A stretch of DNA of 64,000 nt, taken from NCBI RefSeq assembly GCF_001455205.1, contig NZ_CP013341.1:1922001-1986000 (forward strand), given 5' to 3'. The notes under the pieces are model-generated. The model ran no database searches and was not told the origin of the DNA. It saw only the letters and a program-made list of their open reading frames with translations. This DNA comes from Nitrosomonas ureae (GTDB lineage Bacteria > Pseudomonadota > Gammaproteobacteria > Burkholderiales > Nitrosomonadaceae). How positions within the stretch are numbered: the stretch's first letter is position 1; every line of letters starts with the position of its first letter. Position numbers and translations under genes: made by a program. Positions 43,944 through 53,522 of the stretch are shown piece after piece.

Positions 43944-44001
43944 AAAATAAACTTTCAGATACTCAAACAAATTTCTTTTTTGATCAAGTTTCTTATCAAC
44001 T

Positions 44002-44832
44002 GTGAAAATGCGTAGTTGGGATCCAAACTTTATGGATCTTTCGCTTATATTTGAACCTTTTTCATATTTGAGAAAGGATTTCTCAAATATACAGTGCTGG
44101 CCTGAATTTAATGAGCTGAATAAATTATGTTCCTTGTCAAATCAACAAATATATACTCGATCAGGTAAATCTATTTTATTTATACCTCAGGCAATTGTGA
44201 AACATCACCATGAACAAAATTATGAATCGAAAATTTATTTGACCGGTCAAGTGCAAACTAGAGCTAATAATTGGCATGATTTTTTTAATGCTTTAGTATG
44301 GAAAATATTGCCGCGTGCTAAATCAACGCTTAATCAATTGCATTATCAAGCGCAATTATCTAATTTAGCGATTAAAACAGGGAATAGGTGTAAATTAAGA
44401 GATGCAGCAACGCTTTTCGATGAATCTGGCGTCATTATCATCAGCAGTCACGAATTATTGATTCGGCTAATAAAAGGCTTCAAGTGGAAAGAATTGTTTT
44501 GGCGGCAGCGTACTACCGTATTATCATCAATGCGGTTTTTTGTTTTTGGCCACGGAATATACGAAAAAGCACTAAACCCTTATATAGGTATGACTGGTAA
44601 AGCAATTATTTTCAAAGTAAAGGAAGATTTTTTTTTGCAAGATTTATTTAGTCAACTCGATTCAGTTGATTTAATGCTGGAACAATTTTTGCTATGTGCA
44701 CTGTCATCCAGTGCTGATCTGACGCCAATTCCATTGTTAGGTTATCCAGGGTGGGATGCAAATAATTGCCATGAATCCTATTATGAAAATAAGGAATATT
44801 TTCGTGAGCGTCGTCAATCTGGGCGCACTTAA
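44002..44832 (+). CDS. DUF3025 family protein
   Basis: This 276-residue soluble protein matches my memory of DUF3025: IFLTGQ-like IYLTGQVQTRANNWHDFFNALVWKILPRAKSTLNQLHYQ, RDAATLFDESGVIIISS, FFVFGHGIYEKALNPYIGMTGKAI, and the end PIPLLGYPGWDANNCHESYYENKEYFRERR. The function is unknown. It lies 58 bp after the EI24 gene on the same strand. No signal peptide or membrane segment is evident. Confidence 0.8.
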   Translation: MKMRSWDPNFMDLSLIFEPFSYLRKDFSNIQCWPEFNELNKLCSLSNQQIYTRSGKSILFIPQAIVKHHHEQNYESKIYLTGQVQTRANNWHDFFNALVWKILPRAKSTLNQLHYQAQLSNLAIKTGNRCKLRDAATLFDESGVIIISSHELLIRLIKGFKWKELFWRQRTTVLSSMRFFVFGHGIYEKALNPYIGMTGKAIIFKVKEDFFLQDLFSQLDSVDLMLEQFLLCALSSSADLTPIPLLGYPGWDANNCHESYYENKEYFRERRQSGRT

Positions 44833-44876
44833 AAAATTACATTTTATTCTGAATAGCTTATTACTAGAAAATTGAA

Positions 44877-45299
44877 ATGAGAAAATTCTTAGTAGCGCTA
44901 TTAATTGCGTTATTTTTTATCGTCACTATATCTAAGGCGGATAATTTATCGCCAGAAAGTGTTGAAGGTGCGCGTACTGTAAGTACAGAAACTGCTAAGT
45001 TACTTTTCGATAAGGGATATTTTTTTCTGGATGTTAGGGGCTTGAGTGATTATAGAATGGGGCATGTTCCTGGTGCGTATCATCTTTCTGTAAAAAGTGA
45101 TTTTGATGAGCAAAAATTAAGTGTAATTGTAAAAAAAGATCAACCTGTTGTGATGTATTGTAACGGTACTTCGTGCTTGGGTAGCTCAATTGCGATAGAG
45201 AAAGCAATTGGGTGGGGATGGACAAATATTTTTTATTATCGTGAAGGTATTAAAGATTGGAATTCGAAGGGATACCCGATTTTTGCGATAAGGCCATAA
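44877..45299 (+). CDS. Exported rhodanese-domain protein
   Basis: This 140-residue protein has an N-terminal signal peptide (RKFLVALLIALFFIVTISKA) and a single rhodanese domain. GYFFLDVRGLSDYRMGHVPGAYHLS is the substrate-domain motif, and VMYCNGTSCLGSSIA carries the active-site loop with Cys at about residue 97 and a second Cys five residues later. Rhodaneses transfer sulfane sulfur or form persulfides. Periplasmic location is inferred from the signal. It is a single gene between DUF3025 and ndk. Confidence 0.85.
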   Translation: MRKFLVALLIALFFIVTISKADNLSPESVEGARTVSTETAKLLFDKGYFFLDVRGLSDYRMGHVPGAYHLSVKSDFDEQKLSVIVKKDQPVVMYCNGTSCLGSSIAIEKAIGWGWTNIFYYREGIKDWNSKGYPIFAIRP

Positions 45300-45442
45300 T
45301 TTTTTACCATCCATGGATAAGTTTCTTGTAGAAATTCTGATGAAAATACTTTTACTTAGAACAGTGACTATGTGTTTTTGCGAACAGGGTAGGTATTTTG
45401 TTAAAATGTAATGTTAAATTTACTAATTTATTGGAGTATTTA

Positions 45443-45868
45443 ATGGCAATTGAAAGAACTTTATCAATTATTAAGCCTGACGCTGTTGCAAAAAATGTGA
45501 TTGGACAGATTTATTCTCGTTTTGAATCAGGTGGCTTAAAAATTATTGCTGCACGGATGGTACATTTGTCACAATCTGATGCGGAGCAATTTTACGCAGT
45601 GCATCGTGAGCGGCCGTTTTTTAACGATCTGGTTAGCTTTATGATATCTGGGCCCGTGATGGTACAAGTATTGGAAGGGGAGGATGCGATTAAGAGAAAT
45701 CGAGATTTAATGGGGGCAACCGATCCCAAGAAAGCTGAAAAAGGGACTATTCGTGCTGATTTTGCTGATAGCATTGATGCAAATGCAGTGCATGGTTCAG
45801 ATGCATTAGAAACGGCAATGGCCGAAATTGCCTGTTTTTTCCCCACATTAAATATCTATTCTCGTTAA
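45443..45868 (+). CDS. ndk: Nucleoside diphosphate kinase
   Basis: The ATG at 45443 follows TTGGAG and gives the classic MAIERTLSIIKPDAVAKNVIG; the frame is open upstream to 45398 but that part is not family sequence. The 141-residue enzyme balances NTP pools by phosphate transfer through the His in NAVHGSDALETA. DRPFF-like HRERPFFNDLVSFMISGPVMVQVLEGEDAI is typical. It begins the conserved housekeeping run that continues to der. Confidence 0.95.
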   Translation: MAIERTLSIIKPDAVAKNVIGQIYSRFESGGLKIIAARMVHLSQSDAEQFYAVHRERPFFNDLVSFMISGPVMVQVLEGEDAIKRNRDLMGATDPKKAEKGTIRADFADSIDANAVHGSDALETAMAEIACFFPTLNIYSR

Positions 45869-45888
45869 AAGTAATGAGTATCTAAATC

Positions 45889-46989
45889 GTGGCGGTTAAT
45901 TTGTTAAATTATGATGGCAAAAGCCTAGTTGATTTTTGCACTGAAATTGGTGAAAAGCCTTTTCGTGCAAGGCAATTATTGCGCTGGATTCACCAGTTTG
46001 GCATAGCTGATTTTGATTTAATGAGCGATCTGGCAAAAGGCTTGCGCGAGAAGCTTGCCGAACAGGCGGTTATTGAGCTGCCATCGATTATGTCGGATTA
46101 TGCAGCAGCCGATGGCACACGTAAATGGTTGTTATCAGTTGGTGCAGGAAATGGTATAGAGACTGTTTTTATTCCGGAAAATAGTCGTGGCACTCTATGT
46201 ATTTCAAGTCAGGTTGGATGTGCATTGGCTTGCACTTTTTGTTCTACGGGAAAGCAAGGATTTAATCGCAATTTAACTGTTGCGGAGATTATAGGGCAGT
46301 TATGGCTCGCAAATAAGATGCTTGAAACCTGCAGTGATGATGCAAAATCACAGACCAAAAGAGCGGTTACTAATGTTGTTATGATGGGCATGGGTGAGCC
46401 ACTGGCCAACTTTGAGAATGTTGTAACGGCGTTAGATTTAATGTTGGATGATCATGCTTATGGCCTTTCCCGGCGTCGTGTAACGCTCAGTACTTCCGGG
46501 CTAGTACCTGCTATCGATCGATTACGTGAGCGTTGTCCGGTTGCTTTGGCTGTTTCATTACATGCTCCGAATGATATGTTGCGTGATCAACTGGTTCCAA
46601 TCAACAAGAAATATCCGATTAAAGAATTATTGGCCGCTTGTCAGCGTTATTTGTCAGTTGCGCCTAGAGATTTTATAACTTTTGAGTATGTCATGCTCGA
46701 TGATGTTAATGATAGTGTGGCGCATGCGCGCGAGCTTGTGAAATTAGTACAAGGCATTCCCTGTAAGTTTAATTTAATTCCATTCAATTCTTTTTCAGAT
46801 TCTGGATATAAGCGTTCATCAGCTGAAGCAATAAGAGTGTTTCGTGATGTGTTAATGCATGCAGGGCTTATTGCAACTGTCAGAAAAACACGGGGCGATG
46901 ATATTGCGGCTGCTTGTGGTCAGCTTGCTGGACAGGTGAAAGATAAAACGCATCGTTTGACTCGATTAAAAATAGAAACGGTTCAGTGA
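45889..46989 (+). CDS. rlmN: 23S rRNA (adenine2503-C2)/tRNA methyltransferase RlmN
   Basis: This 366-residue radical-SAM methylase (GTG start) modifies A2503 of 23S rRNA and A37 of some tRNAs. The cluster motif is CALACTFCSTGKQGFNRNLT (three Cys, about residues 107-114); upstream lie the typical GKPFRARQ-like EKPFRARQLLRWIHQFGI and, later, MGMGEPLANFENVVTALDLM. The C-terminal Cys in RKTRGDDIAAACGQLAGQV is the second methyl-transfer Cys. It overlaps pilW by four bases. Confidence 0.95.
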   Translation: MAVNLLNYDGKSLVDFCTEIGEKPFRARQLLRWIHQFGIADFDLMSDLAKGLREKLAEQAVIELPSIMSDYAAADGTRKWLLSVGAGNGIETVFIPENSRGTLCISSQVGCALACTFCSTGKQGFNRNLTVAEIIGQLWLANKMLETCSDDAKSQTKRAVTNVVMMGMGEPLANFENVVTALDLMLDDHAYGLSRRRVTLSTSGLVPAIDRLRERCPVALAVSLHAPNDMLRDQLVPINKKYPIKELLAACQRYLSVAPRDFITFEYVMLDDVNDSVAHARELVKLVQGIPCKFNLIPFNSFSDSGYKRSSAEAIRVFRDVLMHAGLIATVRKTRGDDIAAACGQLAGQVKDKTHRLTRLKIETVQ

Positions 46990-47765
46990 AATTATATTTG
47001 CCCTTATTATTTTTATGTTTCATAGGATTGGGTGGCTGTGTGCAGCACAACGCAGAAACCGGGATGCCAATTCAGGATAAGGGAGATCGTGCATTACAAA
47101 GCGCAAAAATTCATACGGAGTTGGCAGCTGAATATTTTTACCGGGGGCAATTGGATGTGGCAATTGAAGAAATTAATGAGGCATTGAAGGCACAATCGAA
47201 TTATGCGCCTGCATACAGTGTGTTGGGGCTTATAAATATGACCTTAAATGAAAACAGTAAAGCGCTAGAAAATTTTGAGCGTGCTATTCGAATGGCACCA
47301 AGAAACCCAGAAATTAATAATAATTATGGGTGGTTTTTATGTCAGCGTTTTTCGCAACGCATGGATGATGCCATTAATCATTTTATGGTAGCTGCTAGAG
47401 ATCCCCTCCATTCAACATCCGAAATGTCTTACACTAATGCAGGGGTCTGTGAAACTAAACGTCAAAAATACATTGAAGCGCAGTTATTTTTTCAAAATGC
47501 ATTATCAATACAACCCAATTATTCACCTGCAATTATTGGATTGATTGATATTGATTTTGAACGCGGAAATTTGACTGAGGCAAGATCTAAACTTTCTCAG
47601 TTTTTGCAAAATTATGCACCTACAGCAGAAAGTTTATTGGTGGGAATAAAAATTGAGCGAGCCTTGGATAATCAATTGGCAGTTGACAGTTATATCTATC
47701 AACTGCAAAAGCATTTTCCTGAATCCAAGGAAGCCGTGGCGATTCGAGAAGGAAAGATCAGATGA
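46986..47765 (+). CDS. pilW: Type IV pilus biogenesis/stability lipoprotein PilW (PilF)
   Basis: This 259-residue outer-membrane pilotin has a lipoprotein signal with lipobox LGGC (Cys18). Tetratricopeptide repeats span about residues 35-240, for example AAEYFYRGQLDVAIEEINEALKAQSNYAPAYSVLGLI and ALENFERAIRMAPRNPEINNNYGWFLCQR. PilW/PilF helps PilQ secretin assemble. Location between rlmN and rodZ is the standard betaproteobacterial order. It overlaps both neighbours by four bases. Confidence 0.92.
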   Translation: MKLYLPLLFLCFIGLGGCVQHNAETGMPIQDKGDRALQSAKIHTELAAEYFYRGQLDVAIEEINEALKAQSNYAPAYSVLGLINMTLNENSKALENFERAIRMAPRNPEINNNYGWFLCQRFSQRMDDAINHFMVAARDPLHSTSEMSYTNAGVCETKRQKYIEAQLFFQNALSIQPNYSPAIIGLIDIDFERGNLTEARSKLSQFLQNYAPTAESLLVGIKIERALDNQLAVDSYIYQLQKHFPESKEAVAIREGKIR

Positions 47766-48985
47766 CGAATGTTAATGATGAAATGAATAAAAATGTAGAT
47801 CAATACACTGAAAATATTGACTCCATCACATCTGATTCTAGTATTGCAACTGAGAATCATTCACCTGGACACGATACTTCAAAGTTGAATCAAGCGATAC
47901 ACGAAAATATGCAAAATTCGGAAACGAGGGGTATCGAGTCAGTTATTGGAGAAAAGTATAACAATCTCGATTCAATTGCTTCAAATTTAAACGTTCATCA
48001 CCATGAACATATTGAAGTAAGTAATGGCCAGAATGATGTTGTGAGTAGTCTTGAACATATAAGAACCCAGAATGAATTAAATGATATTGATTCTATGGGT
48101 ATTGTACAAAGTGTTGGGCATTTGCTGCGCAGAGCAAGAGTTAGGAAAAATATGAGTATTGAGGATGTATCAAGGCAGTTGCGTCTTTCAATACAACAGA
48201 TTGAGGCAATTGAAAACGAGGATTTTGAGAAGCTGCCTGGAAAAACATTTTTGCGCGGGTTTATTCGTAATTATGCCAATCTTGTGCAACTAAACCCCAT
48301 GCAATTATTACAATTACTTCCAGAGTCAACTCGAATAATATCAACCTATGAGCGGACTCCCTTTAGAAATAAACAATTATCGTTTTCTTCAAGTCGTGAG
48401 AACTCTGGTAATAACCCATTGGTGATCGCCGTTATTTTAGCGGTTATGGTTTTAGGCATATATTTAATTTTTGAGAATAATGGATGGAACAAAGATTCTA
48501 ATACCAGTTCGGTGAGTAGCGCCACTCAATCAGAATCTGGCACTACCTCCATGGAGATTCGATTGCCAATGCCGGCAGCTGTAGATAGCACTGCTAACTT
48601 ATCAATAATGACTTCAGTGGCCCCTAATACAACTAATGATCGCGGAAATGCAGTAGCAGAACTGAATGCAAAAACTGAGATCCTTCCAACTGAAGAAAAT
48701 ATTATTGCTCAATCTGCCGATTTGCAGAACGCAAAATCCAGTGATTCAGGTAATTTATATTTTAAATTTATTGCGGACTCATGGGTGAAGGTGGTAGATG
48801 CTAAGGGTATTGCTTTGTTTGAGCAGCTTATGAAAGGTGGTAGCGAGCAAATTGTCGTAGGTAAAAGACCATTATCGATTGTTATAGGCAATGCATCGGG
48901 TGTTAATCTCACCTATAATGACAAGGAAATTAATATTTCTTCTTATAAAAAGCAGGATGGGACCGCGCGCTTTACACTTGAGTAG
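47762..48985 (+). CDS. rodZ: RodZ-like helix-turn-helix membrane protein
   Basis: This 407-residue protein has an unusually long, disordered and acidic N-terminal part (residues 1-110). It is followed by an Xre-type HTH (about 117-185, VGHLLRRARVRKNMSIEDVSRQLRLSIQQIEAIENEDFEKLPGKTFLRGFIRNYA), a membrane helix (about 218-240), a linker, and a DUF4115 beta domain (about 330-407, FIADSWVKVVDAKG and later strands). RodZ links MreB to the cell-wall elongation machinery. Enteric RodZ starts almost directly with the HTH, so the extension is noteworthy. Confidence 0.88.
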   Translation: MTNVNDEMNKNVDQYTENIDSITSDSSIATENHSPGHDTSKLNQAIHENMQNSETRGIESVIGEKYNNLDSIASNLNVHHHEHIEVSNGQNDVVSSLEHIRTQNELNDIDSMGIVQSVGHLLRRARVRKNMSIEDVSRQLRLSIQQIEAIENEDFEKLPGKTFLRGFIRNYANLVQLNPMQLLQLLPESTRIISTYERTPFRNKQLSFSSSRENSGNNPLVIAVILAVMVLGIYLIFENNGWNKDSNTSSVSSATQSESGTTSMEIRLPMPAAVDSTANLSIMTSVAPNTTNDRGNAVAELNAKTEILPTEENIIAQSADLQNAKSSDSGNLYFKFIADSWVKVVDAKGIALFEQLMKGGSEQIVVGKRPLSIVIGNASGVNLTYNDKEINISSYKKQDGTARFTLE

Positions 48986-49021
48986 GCGTACTTGCAACCT
49001 CTAGACCTTATACAATTAATT

Positions 49022-50260
49022 ATGTCTGAAAATAGTTTTTCGATAAATCGCCGATCTAGTGTGGGTGTTCGGGTTGGTTCTGTAATGTTGGGCGGTGGTG
49101 CGCCGGTCGTCGTGCAATCAATGACTAACACTGATACAGTTGATGAAGTCGCTACTGTAGAACAGGTTGCACAGTTAGCGCGTGCTGGGTCCGAGTTGGT
49201 TCGAATCACTGTCAATTCAATGGAGGCCGCAAAAGCGGTAGCGTCAATTCGTGCGCGTCTCGATGAAATGGGATGCTATGTTCCCTTGGTTGGAGATTTT
49301 CATTTTAATGGGCATAAATTGCTCACCAGTTACCCCGAATGCGCTAAAGCTTTAGCAAAATTCCGCATTAATCCGGGAAATGTTGGTCATGGTAAGAAAC
49401 GTGACGAGCAATTTACTACCTTGATTGAGACAGCTTGTAAATATGATAAGCCTGTGCGTATTGGGGTTAATTGGGGGAGTCTCGATCCCGAAATGCTGGC
49501 GCGCATTATGGATGAAAATGCAACTTCAAGTGATCCGCAAGACGCTAAGTATGTAATGCGGGAGGCATTAATTACATCGGCATTGGAAAGCGCAGCAAAA
49601 GCAGAGGAAATCGGGCTTAATCGCAATAAGATTGTATTATCCTGCAAAGTAAGCGGTGTACAAGATTTGATTAGAGTATACCGCGATTTGGCTGCGCGTT
49701 GCGATTATGCGTTACATTTGGGATTGACAGAGGCAGGTATGGGCTCTAAAGGCATAGTGGCGTCTACAGCGGCATTAGCTGTCCTTTTGCAGGAAGGAAT
49801 TGGTGACACCATTCGCATTTCATTAACTCCGGAACCAGGGGGGACACGCTCACGCGAGGTGATTGTAGCTCAGGAAATTCTGCAGACTATGGGGCTGCGT
49901 GCATTTGTTCCACTAGTCGCTGCTTGCCCGGGGTGTGGGCGTACAACCAGTACCTATTTCCAGGAATTAGCCGAAAGTATCCAGACTTATGTGCGTGATG
50001 AGATGGTAGTTTGGCGCAAACAATACGATGGTGTCGAAAATATGACACTGGCTGTGATGGGGTGCGTAGTAAATGGTCCAGGAGAAAGCAAGCACGCTAA
50101 CATCGGAATTAGTCTGCCAGGTTCTGGTGAAACCCCCGTGGCACCTGTGTTTGTTGACGGACAGAAAACCGTAACGTTAAAAGGCGATAATATTGCCAAT
50201 GAATTTCGTGCAATTGTTGATCAATATGTAAGTGAGAAGTACCCGAGAAAAGTAGTCTGA
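49022..50260 (+). CDS. ispG: (E)-4-hydroxy-3-methylbut-2-enyl-diphosphate synthase
   Basis: IspG catalyses the penultimate step of the MEP isoprenoid pathway. The ATG at 49022 is chosen over an upstream in-frame codon at 48992. The 412-residue protein has RRSSVGVRVGSVMLGGGAPVVVQSMTNTDT at the N-terminus. It also has NPGNVG, and the [4Fe-4S] ligands in VAACPGCGRTTSTYFQELAE (two Cys) and MGCVVNGPGESKHANIGIS (one Cys and the nearby Glu). Its TGA overlaps the hisS ATG. Confidence 0.95.
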   Translation: MSENSFSINRRSSVGVRVGSVMLGGGAPVVVQSMTNTDTVDEVATVEQVAQLARAGSELVRITVNSMEAAKAVASIRARLDEMGCYVPLVGDFHFNGHKLLTSYPECAKALAKFRINPGNVGHGKKRDEQFTTLIETACKYDKPVRIGVNWGSLDPEMLARIMDENATSSDPQDAKYVMREALITSALESAAKAEEIGLNRNKIVLSCKVSGVQDLIRVYRDLAARCDYALHLGLTEAGMGSKGIVASTAALAVLLQEGIGDTIRISLTPEPGGTRSREVIVAQEILQTMGLRAFVPLVAACPGCGRTTSTYFQELAESIQTYVRDEMVVWRKQYDGVENMTLAVMGCVVNGPGESKHANIGISLPGSGETPVAPVFVDGQKTVTLKGDNIANEFRAIVDQYVSEKYPRKVV

Positions 50261-51534
50261 TGGCTAGTGGCGTTAAAGCAATTCGCGGAATGAATGATAT
50301 CCTCCCGGAAGAATCTTATTTCTGGGAATATTTCGAACAAACGGCGCGGCAGTGGCTTGCTGCTTATGGGTATCGGAATATTCGTACCCCGATTGTCGAG
50401 CAAACCGATTTGTTTATTCGCTCTATTGGTGAAGTAACTGATATTGTTGAGAAAGAGATGTATACTTTCATCGATCATCTCAATAATGATAGCTTGACGC
50501 TCCGACCCGAAGGCACTGCGTCATGCGCGCGGGCAGCAATTGAGCATAATCTTTTGTATGCTGGGCCACAAAAATTGTATTATGCAGGGCCGATGTTTCG
50601 GCATGAGCGCCCACAAAAAGGGCGTTATCGTCAATTTCATCAGGTTGGCGTAGAAGCATTAGGTTATGCTGGCCCTGATATTGATGCAGAACTAATAGTG
50701 ATGTGTGTTCGATTATGGAAATTATTGGGAATCTCGAATTTGCGTCTGGAAATAAGTACGCTGGGAAATACTGAATCACGCACATTGCATCGTTCGCGAC
50801 TTCTCAAATACTTTGAGAGGCATCGCGACAAATTGGATGAAGATTCATTACGACGTCTGTATACCAATCCCTTACGAATACTTGACAGTAAAAATCCAGG
50901 AATGCAACAAATTATTGAGAATGCACCAAGGTTGATTGATGATCTGGATTCTGAGTCATGGAGTCATTTTGAATCCTTGCAAAGAATATTACGTGAGAGA
51001 GGCATTAATTATGATATTAATTTACGTTTGGTAAGGGGATTGGATTATTACAATCGTACCGTATTTGAATGGGTCACCGATAAATTAGGTGCGCAAGGGA
51101 CAGTTTGTGCTGGTGGGCGCTATGATGGCTTAGTAGAGCAGATGGGCGGAAAATCCACTCCGGCATGCGGTTTTGCGATGGGAGTAGAGCGGTTGTTGTC
51201 GTTGATGCAGGAATGTGGGAAAAAGATTCACCAGCCAGATCCTGATATTTATATTGTTTATCAAGGTGATGAGCAAGTTGTCGATTATGCTTGGAAATGC
51301 GCGGAATTTCTTCGTGATGAGGGATTCGATGTTATTTTGCATTGCGGCGGCGGCAGCTTTAAATCTCAGATGAAAAAGGCTGATTCATCGGGTGCTGTTT
51401 ATGCATTGATTATCGGGAATGATGAATTCAGGGCGCAAGAGGTAACTATTAAGCCATTGCGTGAACTGATTGAACAAGTAAGTCTGAAATTAAGCAAGGT
51501 TGCTGAAATAATTAATAAAAAAGACTTGTATTAA
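50260..51534 (+). CDS. hisS: Histidyl-tRNA synthetase
   Basis: This 424-residue class II synthetase has AIRGMNDILPEES at the start, motif 2 (MFRHERPQKGRYRQFHQVGVEALG), the histidine-A loop LVRGLDYYNRTVFEWVTD, and motif 3 GGRYDGLVEQMGGKSTPACGFAMGVERLL. The anticodon-binding domain ends the protein. It overlaps ispG and precedes yfgM by about 30 bp, the usual order. Confidence 0.96.
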   Translation: MASGVKAIRGMNDILPEESYFWEYFEQTARQWLAAYGYRNIRTPIVEQTDLFIRSIGEVTDIVEKEMYTFIDHLNNDSLTLRPEGTASCARAAIEHNLLYAGPQKLYYAGPMFRHERPQKGRYRQFHQVGVEALGYAGPDIDAELIVMCVRLWKLLGISNLRLEISTLGNTESRTLHRSRLLKYFERHRDKLDEDSLRRLYTNPLRILDSKNPGMQQIIENAPRLIDDLDSESWSHFESLQRILRERGINYDINLRLVRGLDYYNRTVFEWVTDKLGAQGTVCAGGRYDGLVEQMGGKSTPACGFAMGVERLLSLMQECGKKIHQPDPDIYIVYQGDEQVVDYAWKCAEFLRDEGFDVILHCGGGSFKSQMKKADSSGAVYALIIGNDEFRAQEVTIKPLRELIEQVSLKLSKVAEIINKKDLY

Positions 51535-51564
51535 CAATAACTCAAAATTAACCAGGGAAATGCC

Positions 51565-52203
51565 ATGGTAACTTATAATCATGAAGATCAGGAAAGGGTT
51601 GATGGACTTAAAGGCTGGTGGGACAGTTATGGTACTGCAATTGTTATTATTATGACAGTAATGTTAGTAACCATCGGAGCTATAAAGGCCTGGGAGTATT
51701 ACCAGCAAAAGCAAGCGCAGCAGGCGGCGGATTTATACGCTTTGTTGAAGCAGGTACAAGCAGGCAATGATTCAGAAAAAATTAATGATACGGCTCAGTT
51801 GCTTATGCAAGGTTATTCATCCAGTGGCTATGCGCCACGCGCTGCTTTGGTTGCAGCACAAGCCGATGTTCATGCAGGGAATAATAAACGGGCGATACAA
51901 AACTTACAGTGGATTCTTGATCATGCAAAAGAAATCGAGATGCGTGATTTGGCGCGATTGAGAATTTCCGGGATTTTACTCGATGAAGGGAAATATGATG
52001 AAGCATTAAGGCTTTTAGATACTGGATATAGCGAAGCTTTTTCTGGATTATATTTGGACCGTAAGGGAGATATCCAGGTGGCGACACAGAGAATTTCTGA
52101 AGCGCGTTTAAGCTATCAGGAAGCTATAAATGTGCTTGATAAGAGTAATAATTACTATAACATTGTACAAATGAAATTGGATGGACTGGGCAATTCTGAA
52201 TAA
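51565..52203 (+). CDS. yfgM: YfgM-like membrane-anchored TPR protein
   Basis: This 212-residue protein has a cytoplasmic start (YNHEDQERVDGLKGWWDSYG), one membrane helix (TAIVIIMTVMLVTIGAIKAWEYY, about 22-44) and a periplasmic TPR-like domain. YfgM is an ancillary SecYEG/PpiD chaperone subunit. The position between hisS and bamB is diagnostic. A proper GGGAAATGCC ribosome region precedes the ATG. The bamB start lies inside its last codons. Confidence 0.9.
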   Translation: MVTYNHEDQERVDGLKGWWDSYGTAIVIIMTVMLVTIGAIKAWEYYQQKQAQQAADLYALLKQVQAGNDSEKINDTAQLLMQGYSSSGYAPRAALVAAQADVHAGNNKRAIQNLQWILDHAKEIEMRDLARLRISGILLDEGKYDEALRLLDTGYSEAFSGLYLDRKGDIQVATQRISEARLSYQEAINVLDKSNNYYNIVQMKLDGLGNSE

Positions 52204-53437
52204 GCATTTAACAATTGTTGAATCGAATTTTACTAGACCTAGGCGATTATTTACGTTTTGGATAGTATTTTTTTTATTGCTGACAGGTTGTGGTAGTACG
52301 ATGAATCCATTTGATATGCGTATTGTTGAAGCAATGAGTACGCAACTATCGGATATGTTTGTAACAGACGAGGTCATCGTTTATGAAAAGGAAGAACTCG
52401 ATGCTTTAAAATCCGTTGATCCGATTCCATTAAAATGGAAGAATAAAGTCAGTGAAAATGAAATTGCTTCATTCTATGTTGTTTATGAAAATGATGCAGT
52501 ATATTCAGCTGATGAGGCTGGAAAACTTACAAAATATGAAGCGACAACTGGTAAGCAATTATGGCAAGTCAAAACGAAGCATAGGTTTTCCGCGGGCGTA
52601 GGTGTTGGAGAAGGACTTGTTCTGCTCGGGACTTTTAAAGGCGAAGTACTCGCTTATAACGAATCTGGTCATATGCTATGGCAAGCATCAGTCACCAGTG
52701 AAATCTTAAGCCCACCGCAGGTCCAAAATAATATTGTAGTTGTGCGAACTGTTGACGGTAGAATATTTGGATTAGATGCCATTGATGGAAAACGGAAATG
52801 GATTCATCAAGGCGCAACTCCTCCATTGACGGTGCGAAGCACTGCAGGAATAACACTTTCGCATGGTGCCGTATTTGCAGGTTTCCCTGGTGGAAAAATG
52901 GTGGCAATGAGCTTGTTTAATGGCAATATTGGATGGGAAGTTGCCGTTTCTCACCCACGGGGCGTTACGGAGCTCGAACGTATGACGGATATTACCAGTG
53001 TACCTGTAGTTAGCGATAGATTAGTTTGCGCGGTTGCGTATCAAGGACGTGTTGCATGCTTTGCCATCAATGACGGCACCCAAATATGGACTCGTGAGTC
53101 TTCCAGTAGTGCGGGCTTAGTAATGGATAGTGATTATGTTTATGTAACTGAAGATAAGGGTATTGTTTCTGCATATGATTTGCTCAGTGGAGCCAGTGTA
53201 TGGAAGCAAAGCAGACTTGGTAGTAAGAAATTAACGAAGCCTGTTATCAAAGGGCAGTATATAGTTGTCGGGGATGATCAAGGAAATGTTAATTTGCTAC
53301 GAAACTATGATGGAGTTTTAATCGCCCGCTCAGCTACCGATGGTAGCATGATTCAAAATCCTGCTTCTCCATTGCCTGATGGGTTTGTAGTTCAAACAGC
53401 AAAGGGTGGAGTGTACGCTTATAGTACACAATTTTAG
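52181..53437 (+). CDS. bamB: Outer-membrane assembly lipoprotein BamB
   Basis: This 418-residue eight-bladed beta-propeller of the BAM complex has a long n-region and the lipobox LLTGC (Cys about residue 37). PQQ-like repeats recur: YSADEAGKLTKYEATTGKQLWQVK, GLVLLGTFKGEVLAYNESGHMLWQ and GRIFGLDAIDGKRKWIHQ, each with the Trp signature. It scaffolds BamA during beta-barrel insertion. It starts within yfgM by 23 bp overlap, so translation is coupled. Confidence 0.93.
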   Translation: MDWAILNKHLTIVESNFTRPRRLFTFWIVFFLLLTGCGSTMNPFDMRIVEAMSTQLSDMFVTDEVIVYEKEELDALKSVDPIPLKWKNKVSENEIASFYVVYENDAVYSADEAGKLTKYEATTGKQLWQVKTKHRFSAGVGVGEGLVLLGTFKGEVLAYNESGHMLWQASVTSEILSPPQVQNNIVVVRTVDGRIFGLDAIDGKRKWIHQGATPPLTVRSTAGITLSHGAVFAGFPGGKMVAMSLFNGNIGWEVAVSHPRGVTELERMTDITSVPVVSDRLVCAVAYQGRVACFAINDGTQIWTRESSSSAGLVMDSDYVYVTEDKGIVSAYDLLSGASVWKQSRLGSKKLTKPVIKGQYIVVGDDQGNVNLLRNYDGVLIARSATDGSMIQNPASPLPDGFVVQTAKGGVYAYSTQF

Positions 53438-53522
53438 TAACTCTTCTAAATTCGTCTAGAATCTTAAAGATTCAGCGATATCTTTATTAATGTCACTACC
53501 CTGAAGAAAGCTGTAAATATTC

